Origin: Treponema sp.
Lineage (GTDB): Bacteria; Spirochaetota; Spirochaetia; Treponematales; Treponemataceae
Assembly: GCA_017617145.1 (NCBI GenBank)
Contig: JAFZWX010000042.1
Location: forward strand, 1-19,231
Reading direction: 5' to 3'
Length of the DNA: 19,231 nucleotides
Positions 14,981-19,231 of this stretch are shown here, one piece after another. Numbering within the stretch: the first letter of the stretch is position 1; the number at the start of each line of letters is the position of its first letter. Position numbers and translations under genes: made by a program. Under the pieces are notes generated by a model that did no database searches, was not told where the DNA came from, and saw nothing but the letters and a program-made list of their open reading frames with translations.

Positions 14981-16513
14981 CTAACTCCACTTATAAAGCA
15001 TAAGAATTCCACGGATTGCTTCTTCAAGAACCCTGTCGCATTTTGCTACCGGAATGATTGCTTTTTCTGCAGCAGTCATATATCCCTCATATTTTGCAAG
15101 ACGAGCCCAGTTTTCAAGATTTCGTGGTGAGATAACTACATCAAGTTCTTCGGCTTCAATTTTTTTCTGAAGCTTGTGATATACTCCAATGATTTTCTTT
15201 ACTACAGGCTTGCATTCAGGAATACGGGCAACAAGCATACGTTCAATTGATTCATCGCTCAAAGCCGCAATTTCAATTATTGCATTAAAGCGGTTATATA
15301 AAGCCTGGTTCAATTCCTTTGTACCAAAATAGCCTAAGTTCATTGTTGCAAAAAAGCGGAAGTTTTTATGACGGCGGACAACTTCTCCATTATCAAGACG
15401 AACAAATCCGTTATCATCAAGGAGAGAATTTAAAAATGCCAGATACTGAGGTTTTGCAAAGTTGATTTCCTCAAATACTACTGCACCTCCCTCTCGTATT
15501 GCCTTTGTAACATAGCTTTCTTTGAAAATGATTTTATCATCCTGAGGAATGAACTTTCCGAGCACAAACTCATCAAGATTTTCTGTACAGTTAATGGTTT
15601 CCATAATAGGAAGACCGATTGTCTGACACACAAGCTTACAGCTGATTGTTTTACCGGTTCCAGCTGGACCATGGAAAAGAGTAGCACGAACATCTCCACT
15701 TTGAATTGCATTACAAACAGGGAGCAGTTTATTTGGAATAACAAATTCCTCTGTCAAAGCAGGAATTAAAGTTCTTTGTTCATCTGAGAATTCCGAAGCA
15801 TCAAATTTTGTAACATCAACCGCATCATTCTTTTTAAGGGCCAGCTTATTTTCGCGGATAGTTTCATAAGTAGAAGAAAAGCTTGTAAATCCATCTTTGT
15901 TTATTGCAGGAATTTCATCGTATTTAAGATTGTAATCATCCATCTTGTGCATTTGATAAAGGTCTTCGTTCAGATTTACAAAAGTATCAGGTTCAGGAGA
16001 ATCAATAAACTTTTCCATTATATCACGGTACTGATTTACACGTTCCATTTCACGAGCAGTTAGAATACAGAAAGTTGGAAGCAGTTTATACAACAAATGA
16101 AGATGTTCCATATTGCCTTTGATAAGCTTTCCTTTTTTATCATAAGCTGCAACTGTGATGTTTTCACCTTTTAGATATGCTTTATAGGAATAAATTTCTG
16201 GCTCTAAAACTTTATTCTCTCTATAGTCCTCTGGAACATTTATTTCAAGTAAATACTCATCTTTATTTGGACTTACCCAATAATCACCAAAAGGCTTTTC
16301 CTTATCGGCATTGATTATCGCAGAAAGCATGCTGCTAAAAAGAATTATTGCTTCACCAATCGGCTGACACAAAGTAGTTGTGCCTTTATAAGACTGATTA
16401 TCAGGATGCACGTAGTACTGAGTTCCATCACTTAAATGCTTAAACCCAAAGCCCTTGTAAATAAGTTTTGAATTGTTTCTTACTACCTTGAATGCAATTT
16501 TGAATAAATTCAT
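14981..16513 (-). CDS. MoxR/CobS-like AAA+ ATPase with a novel N-terminal region
   Basis: 510 residues; AAAGGAG precedes the ATG. Residues 1-250 do not match any domain I know: an alpha/beta stretch (TQYYVHPDNQSY, EYLLEINVPEDY) and then a helical part. From about 255 there is a complete AAA+ module of the MoxR/NorQ/CobS type: Walker A GPAGTGKT (282-289), Walker B AVVFEEI (344-350), sensor 1 FFATMN (387-392), arginine finger in YNRFNA (406-411) and sensor-2-like SPRNLE (462-467). Such ATPases form hexamers that remodel proteins with a VWA partner. The partner is two genes downstream. It leads a four-gene operon with 3-8 nt gaps. Confidence 0.85.
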   Translation of the reverse strand: MNLFKIAFKVVRNNSKLIYKGFGFKHLSDGTQYYVHPDNQSYKGTTTLCQPIGEAIILFSSMLSAIINADKEKPFGDYWVSPNKDEYLLEINVPEDYRENKVLEPEIYSYKAYLKGENITVAAYDKKGKLIKGNMEHLHLLYKLLPTFCILTAREMERVNQYRDIMEKFIDSPEPDTFVNLNEDLYQMHKMDDYNLKYDEIPAINKDGFTSFSSTYETIRENKLALKKNDAVDVTKFDASEFSDEQRTLIPALTEEFVIPNKLLPVCNAIQSGDVRATLFHGPAGTGKTISCKLVCQTIGLPIMETINCTENLDEFVLGKFIPQDDKIIFKESYVTKAIREGGAVVFEEINFAKPQYLAFLNSLLDDNGFVRLDNGEVVRRHKNFRFFATMNLGYFGTKELNQALYNRFNAIIEIAALSDESIERMLVARIPECKPVVKKIIGVYHKLQKKIEAEELDVVISPRNLENWARLAKYEGYMTAAEKAIIPVAKCDRVLEEAIRGILMLYKWS

Positions 16514-16537
16514 TTCCGGTAACTCCTTTAGGTATCT

Positions 16538-16557
16538 ATTTTACCACGACTTTGTCG
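16538..16557 (-). promoter_or_regulatory. Possible promoter and palindrome of the AAA+ operon
   Basis: On the minus strand TGGTAAAAT is an extended -10 (TAAAAT, 16538-16543), giving a leader of about 18 nt. Just upstream is a palindrome, CGAC-TTT-GTCG (16547-16557). No -35 consensus is seen. Confidence 0.35.
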
Positions 16558-16775
16558 AATTTCCCATTTTATTCATCATCCCTAGACTCATCGTCAGCCT
16601 TGCATTAATATCATACTATGACAAAGTGCCAATGAAAGACACTGTGATCTTTGTCTTAATTTTTGTTATTCTGAATACAGGAGATAAATATGATTTCAAT
16701 GGAACAGTTCATATCTATGCTTACAAAAAACTTCTATTTTATGAATGAGTTTTACTTATTTTTCATCTGTTAATT

Positions 16776-16877
16776 TCAGTGTTTTATTATCCTTCTGCCC
16801 GTCAAAGAATAATCTTCTTCCTGAGCCTTCTTGAACCTGTCTAAATCAAACTTCCTATTCCATCCCCTGATTGTTTC
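16776..16877 (-). pseudogene. DUF1810-like N-terminal remnant
   Basis: An open stretch of about 34 codons ending in TGA at 16776-16778. It contains KFDLDRFKKAQEEDYS, very close to the start of DUF1810 proteins, which begin with a (F/Y)DLxRFxKAQExDY motif. The remainder (LTGRRIIKH) does not follow the family, and no start codon is in frame. It appears to be the relic of a gene on the minus strand, downstream of the GNAT-pyrophosphatase gene. Confidence 0.4.
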
Positions 16878-16923
16878 CTACTTTTTTATTAATCAAAAAG
16901 TATTTCTAAGATTTTCTCATTAT

Positions 16924-17715
16924 TTATCGGTACAACTCACCCATAAAATACTGCTCCTGAAAGCTTATTTTTTCCAGGATTTCTTCGTCTGTATGTGGTC
17001 GGTCGTCGAGAGAAACAATCCATTTGTCTTCGCAATCATTCAGTCTGTGGTAAACTGCTATTACTTTGCCTTCGTATTCATAAATTGGTTTGTCGGTTCC
17101 AAAAATGTAGACATCCTGCTCAGCTCCGTCGCCTGCAATTATGCCGTCAACATAACCATAATTTATCGGGTAAATCATTTCCGGGTGACGAGGATGATGA
17201 CTTCCCAAGGGACGGTCAATTTTGCCTTTAACTGTCTGACCTATGATGTCTGAAAAATCCTTGTTCTGGATTGAAAGTTTATAGATGAAAGAATCTTCAC
17301 CGTGAATATCCTTTAATGTGCAGGCATATATAGCACCAAAATTTTCGTAAAGCCCTTGTTGGTCTGTCGAAATGTAAAGCGCCGGAAAGCCTTCTTTTTT
17401 TGCAAGCAGGTAGATGTACTCAATCAGTTTTCCGATTCGTCGTTTACCGCGGAATTGTGGAAAAGTATACACAAAGCCAATCCAGGGAGTAAGGTCTGTG
17501 TCGGGAATGTCGTCTTTTTCTGCGTAGGTACAAAAGGAAATTAAATTTGTGTTGTCCGTAAGAAGAAAAACTTTTGAAGTTATGCCGCAGAGTGTGTAGA
17601 ACTCTCCTGATTCCAGCAACCGGGCAAGATATTTTGCCGCCTGCCAGTCTGCTTCTTTGATTTTTGAAATCCAGCTGTTTTTATTTTCGAGGGATGAAAA
17701 TTCTTTAATTTCCAT
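16924..17715 (-). CDS. GNAT acetyltransferase fused to an inorganic-pyrophosphatase-like domain
   Basis: 263 residues. Residues about 20-150 are a GNAT domain: WIGFVYTFPQFRGKRRIGKLIEY (acetyl-CoA motif at FRGKRRIGK, 88-96, broken here only for naming) and ALYISTDQQGLYENFGA. Residues about 158-263 resemble a short pyrophosphatase-like family: IDRPLGS (166-172), YPINYGYV (182-189), GDGAEQDVYIFG (195-206; D196 and D201 fit the first metal-binding pair) and HRLNDCEDKWIV (D227, D230), ending FQEQYF. The second half is normally a separate protein of about 115 residues, as far as I recall. The start is 2 nt after the stop of the upstream gene. Substrates are unknown. Confidence 0.75.
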   Translation of the reverse strand: MEIKEFSSLENKNSWISKIKEADWQAAKYLARLLESGEFYTLCGITSKVFLLTDNTNLISFCTYAEKDDIPDTDLTPWIGFVYTFPQFRGKRRIGKLIEYIYLLAKKEGFPALYISTDQQGLYENFGAIYACTLKDIHGEDSFIYKLSIQNKDFSDIIGQTVKGKIDRPLGSHHPRHPEMIYPINYGYVDGIIAGDGAEQDVYIFGTDKPIYEYEGKVIAVYHRLNDCEDKWIVSLDDRPHTDEEILEKISFQEQYFMGELYR

Positions 17716-17717
17716 AA

Positions 17718-18140
17718 TTATTCATTCTCCTCGTAAACCAACTCACTCACTGTAATGTTTGCATCTGGTTTTTGATTTTTTACGGCAATCTGAAAATCAT
17801 CTTCATAAATAACTTCGCCGGGAAGTTCCGTACATTTTGAAATATAAAGTTTGAGCCCGTATTTTTTTGCCATTGCACGGTAGAAAGTCATCTGACGGTA
17901 AATGTCGTTTCCCTGCGGAGTATCCTTAAACCAGGTAATTGCGTTATCGGGATTTCCTTTTTCATAAAACGGCGGAACCGGCAGAATCTTTTCAAAATAT
18001 TCGCGGTTCTTCCAGTATTCGGCAGTTTCTTCTTCTGTAAGAGTTTTTGCCTCCACCAGTTTCCATATAGCGGTAAAAAGGCCTCGCGGCTGTTGAGTAA
18101 TGTATGCAATGTCTGCGGTATGGATTCGGAAATATGTCAT
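17718..18140 (-). CDS. Conserved protein of unknown function
   Basis: 140 residues, soluble, no signal or membrane span. It begins YFRIHTADIAYI and has EEETAEYWKNREYFEKILPVPPFYEKGNP (quoted only by its ends: YWKNREYFE and LPVPPFY), then ITWFKDT, KKYGLKLYISK and a closing VIYEDDFQIAV. I recall an uncharacterised family in low-GC anaerobes with the same WKNREYFE...LPVPPFY core; no function is known to me. It lies 21 nt after the toxin gene and 2 nt before the GNAT-pyrophosphatase gene, so all four genes from 18778 to 16924 may be one transcript. Confidence 0.65.
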   Translation of the reverse strand: MTYFRIHTADIAYITQQPRGLFTAIWKLVEAKTLTEEETAEYWKNREYFEKILPVPPFYEKGNPDNAITWFKDTPQGNDIYRQMTFYRAMAKKYGLKLYISKCTELPGEVIYEDDFQIAVKNQKPDANITVSELVYEENE

Positions 18141-18161
18141 TCTTTTGTTATAATTTTTTAA

Positions 18162-18500
18162 TTATTTCTCTCCGTAAAGTCTTGTAATTTTGGAAATAAT
18201 GATATCTTCAAAATCGCGACGACCATCAATTATGGCATGAACATTTACGATATCATTACTTATTTCGTAAATTATTCTGTAATAACCTTGTATTAATTCC
18301 CGGAAGTTCTCAATGCCTTGTTTTGCTAATTCTGGAACAATTCGTCCACTTTTAGGGAAATCTTTTAAGGATAGAACATTATTTTCAAATTCAGAAATTG
18401 TTTTTTCTACATAAGCAGGGCTTCGAGACTGATAATAAGAAATAATTTCCCGCAAATCTTCCTTTGCGTATTTAGAAACAACAACCTGATTTATAGTCAT
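18162..18500 (-). CDS. ParE/RelE-superfamily toxin
   Basis: 112 residues with the family pattern: VVVSKYAKEDLREIISYY at the start (helical hairpin), LKDFPKSGRIVPEL, then FRELIQGYYRIIYEISNDIVNVHAII (strand core, quoted by its ends FRELI and IIYEI) and a final GRRDF. The Arg-rich end and YYRIIYE fit the ParE branch, whose members poison DNA gyrase; RelE-like mRNA cleavage cannot be excluded. Its ATG overlaps the antitoxin's stop (ATGA, 18497-18500), so the toxin is made only with the antitoxin. Confidence 0.85.
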   Translation of the reverse strand: MTINQVVVSKYAKEDLREIISYYQSRSPAYVEKTISEFENNVLSLKDFPKSGRIVPELAKQGIENFRELIQGYYRIIYEISNDIVNVHAIIDGRRDFEDIIISKITRLYGEK

Positions 18501-18778
18501 TTGGATAGAAATTCCTTTCGTAAGTCTGCAAATACTTTTTCTGCAGGTTCGGCACGACCAGCTTTTATGTCATTTTGTGAAAGCTGAATTATTTTCAAGA
18601 GATTAAATGCATCTTTCATTTCCTGATATGATTGAACATCAATAAGAACAGCACGACTTTCCCCATTCTGAGTAATAATCATCGGAGCTTTTTTTTCATT
18701 TACAAAGTTCATCATATCAGCAGCATTTGTTTTGATATATGATATTGGCTTTATGCATTCTTCTACATTTGTTATCAT
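18497..18778 (-). CDS. Phd/YefM-family antitoxin
   Basis: 93 residues from the ATG at 18778, chosen for AGGAG 8 nt upstream and because Phd/YefM proteins are about 80-95 residues; the longer frame runs through the promoter. The N-terminal fold is evident: ISYIKTNAADMMNFVNE, APMIITQNGESRAVLID and VQSYQEM are the standard PhdYeFM_antitox motifs. The C-terminal 35 residues (KIIQLSQNDIKAGRA and onward) should be the flexible toxin-wrapping segment. It binds its own promoter in this family. Confidence 0.9.
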   Translation of the reverse strand: MITNVEECIKPISYIKTNAADMMNFVNEKKAPMIITQNGESRAVLIDVQSYQEMKDAFNLLKIIQLSQNDIKAGRAEPAEKVFADLRKEFLSK

Positions 18779-18799
18779 CAAAAATCTCCTAGTCTTTTT

Positions 18800-18828
18800 A
18801 TTGTACCATATTTGGATTGGCAAAGCAA
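18800..18828 (-). promoter_or_regulatory. Promoter of the toxin-antitoxin operon
   Basis: Minus strand: TTGCTT (18823-18828), a 17-nt spacer and TACAAT (18800-18805) with an extended TGG. It stands back to back with the promoter of the threonine leader. Confidence 0.65.
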
Positions 18829-18845
18829 TGTTTATTTTTATCTGA

Positions 18846-18874
18846 TTGACACAAAAATCATTTTTTTGTATTTT
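18846..18874 (+). promoter_or_regulatory. Promoter of the leader-methyltransferase unit
   Basis: Consensus TTGACA (18846-18851), a 17-nt spacer and TATTTT (18869-18874). Transcription would start near 18881, only about 3 nt before the leader ATG at 18884. Confidence 0.65.
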
Positions 18875-18883
18875 CAAACCAAG

Positions 18884-18979
18884 ATGAAATTTTTTGTAAT
18901 CGAAACTACATACGCAACCGCCTCAACAACAACTACTACCACAGGTGCTGGTATGCATTTGGATTACAGAAAAGAATAA
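18884..18979 (+). CDS. Threonine-rich leader peptide (thrL-like attenuator ORF)
   Basis: A 31-residue ORF starting MKFFVIETTYATAS and continuing with six Thr codons in a row, then GAGMHLDYRKE. Nine of 31 codons are for Thr (ACT, ACA, ACC). E. coli ThrL, the leader of the threonine operon, likewise has a Thr-rich run ending in GNGAG, so the TTGAG ending here is striking, though short. No Shine-Dalgarno site precedes it; the promoter places the transcription start almost at the ATG. A strong terminator follows 28 nt after the stop, before the methyltransferase gene. This is the classical layout for ribosome-stalling attenuation by charged tRNA-Thr. A peptide product (for example a modified peptide) is a less likely alternative. 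Confidence 0.6.
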   Translation: MKFFVIETTYATASTTTTTTGAGMHLDYRKE

Positions 18980-19007
18980 GATTGCAGATTATAAGCTGAT
19001 ATAAACT

Positions 19008-19042
19008 GACCACTTATCTTTTCGGTAAGTGGTCTTTTTTTT
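19008..19042 (+). terminator. Intrinsic terminator (attenuator) before the methyltransferase
   Basis: A perfect 9-bp stem, GACCACTTA (19008-19016) with TAAGTGGTC (19026-19034), a 9-nt loop, and eight T residues directly after (19035-19042). It stands between the leader ORF and the gene's ribosome site, where read-through would control the gene. I found only a weak competing helix upstream (ATAAG with CTTAT), so the antiterminator is not convincing. Confidence 0.9.
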
Positions 19043-19057
19043 GGCAAAGGAGGATTT

Positions 19058-19231
19058 ATGGATTTGCATGATTTCAAAGATGTTGCAGAAAATTACGACA
19101 GATACCTCGACGTAATGTATTCGCATGAGTTTGACAAGCATGAAAACTTTCAGGAGTTTTATCTGGAGCTTGCAAAAAAGTATGGTAGCGGCGGCGTTGT
19201 TGATGTTGCCTGCGGTACAGGTGCAGTTTTG
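19058..19231 (+). CDS. Class I SAM-dependent methyltransferase, partial (runs off the window)
   Basis: The first 58 codons are present; AAAGGAGG lies in good position before the ATG. The start has a helical YDRYLDVMY-type segment typical of small methyltransferases. VVDVACGTGAVL at 47-58 is motif I of the Rossmann-like class I methyltransferase fold, the SAM-binding loop (G-x-G). The substrate cannot be told from this part. The gene follows the threonine-rich leader and terminator and should be controlled by them; what lies further along the operon is outside the window. Confidence 0.8.
   Translation, partial: MDLHDFKDVAENYDRYLDVMYSHEFDKHENFQEFYLELAKKYGSGGVVDVACGTGAVL

Larger units (their letters stand above)
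16514..16923. other. 410-nt intergenic region with a promoter and a decayed gene
   Basis: Between the start of the AAA+ operon and the end of the GNAT-pyrophosphatase gene. It holds the possible AAA+ promoter and a DUF1810-like remnant (separate entries). Two plus-strand mini-ORFs are present: one at 16632-16748 (38 residues, no ribosome site) and one at 16690-16773 (27 residues, behind AGGAG). Neither resembles a known peptide and I do not call them genes. Confidence 0.5.

Noticed and set aside
14981..16513. Reading the AAA+/VWA pair as true cobaltochelatase subunits CobS/CobT
   Set aside because: No CobN or other cobalamin gene is near, the ATPase N-terminus differs, and the intervening EVE-like gene is not part of that pathway.
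16473..16748. 91-residue plus-strand hydrophobic ORF across the AAA+ gene start
   Set aside because: Its first part is antisense to the AAA+ coding region and it has no ribosome site; hydrophobicity is expected from AT-rich antisense DNA.
16690..16773. 27-codon plus-strand ORF behind AGGAG
   Set aside because: It has a good ribosome site, but there is no recognisable promoter or peptide similarity, and it could be chance in AT-rich DNA.
18884..19231. Modified-peptide (RiPP) locus: small peptide plus methyltransferase
   Set aside because: A strong intrinsic terminator lies between them and the repeated codon is one amino acid, which fits attenuation better; no other maturation enzyme is visible in the window.

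Overview
The window is low-GC (AT-rich intergenic DNA, A/T-ending codons) with strong Shine-Dalgarno sites and sigma70-type promoters that often have an extended -10 (TGnTATAAT). I see no ribosomal or phylogenetic marker. Gene content and style fit a low-GC, host-associated anaerobe. A gut-type Treponema is my best guess, and a member of the Clostridia is the main alternative. No rRNA, tRNA, CRISPR array or transposase is visible. The window looks like a chromosomal patchwork of short operons separated by decayed gene fragments.

Layout. (1) 1-1514: a minus-strand RDD membrane protein followed by a truncated C39-like cysteine peptidase, then a small basic protein of unknown function. (2) 1567-2931: a plus-strand operon with a NapH/YccM-like membrane ferredoxin, a DUF6442-type membrane protein and an XRE repressor. 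Its promoter is flanked by two matching palindromes. (3) 2950-5609: minus-strand genes for an HEYGH membrane protein, an alpha/alpha-toroid protein, and a fusion of an EreA/ChaN-like ectodomain to a multi-pass membrane domain. (4) 5702-7678: a YczE/YitT-like membrane protein and a DUF763 protein. (5) 7731-10494: a probable WYL-regulator regulon on the minus strand (SPL-family radical SAM protein, WYL regulator, SAP/DUF6434 protein). Three near-identical palindromes, AAATATGACA-N6-TGTCATATTT, sit immediately upstream of three -10 boxes, and two gene remnants lie directly behind two of those promoters. (6) 10641-11435: an SDR oxidoreductase. (7) 11648-16513: a tight four-gene operon with a MoxR/CobS-like AAA+ ATPase, an EVE/PUA-like protein, a CobT-like protein with HECLH and VWA domains, and a second protein sharing the C-terminal domain of the EVE-like one. 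(8) 16924-18778: a Phd/YefM-ParE toxin-antitoxin pair, a conserved unknown, and a GNAT-pyrophosphatase-like fusion. (9) 18846-19231: a short threonine-codon-rich leader ORF, an intrinsic terminator, and the start of a SAM methyltransferase gene, an arrangement typical of transcription attenuation.

Best candidates for something undescribed: the four-gene AAA+/EVE-like/VWA operon, which has the ATPase plus VWA-adaptor core seen in chaperone and conflict modules but an unusual pair of flanking sensor-like proteins; the three-site WYL regulon; and the threonine leader in front of a methyltransferase. All motif and promoter calls were made by eye. Family assignments come from recalled motifs, not from searches.
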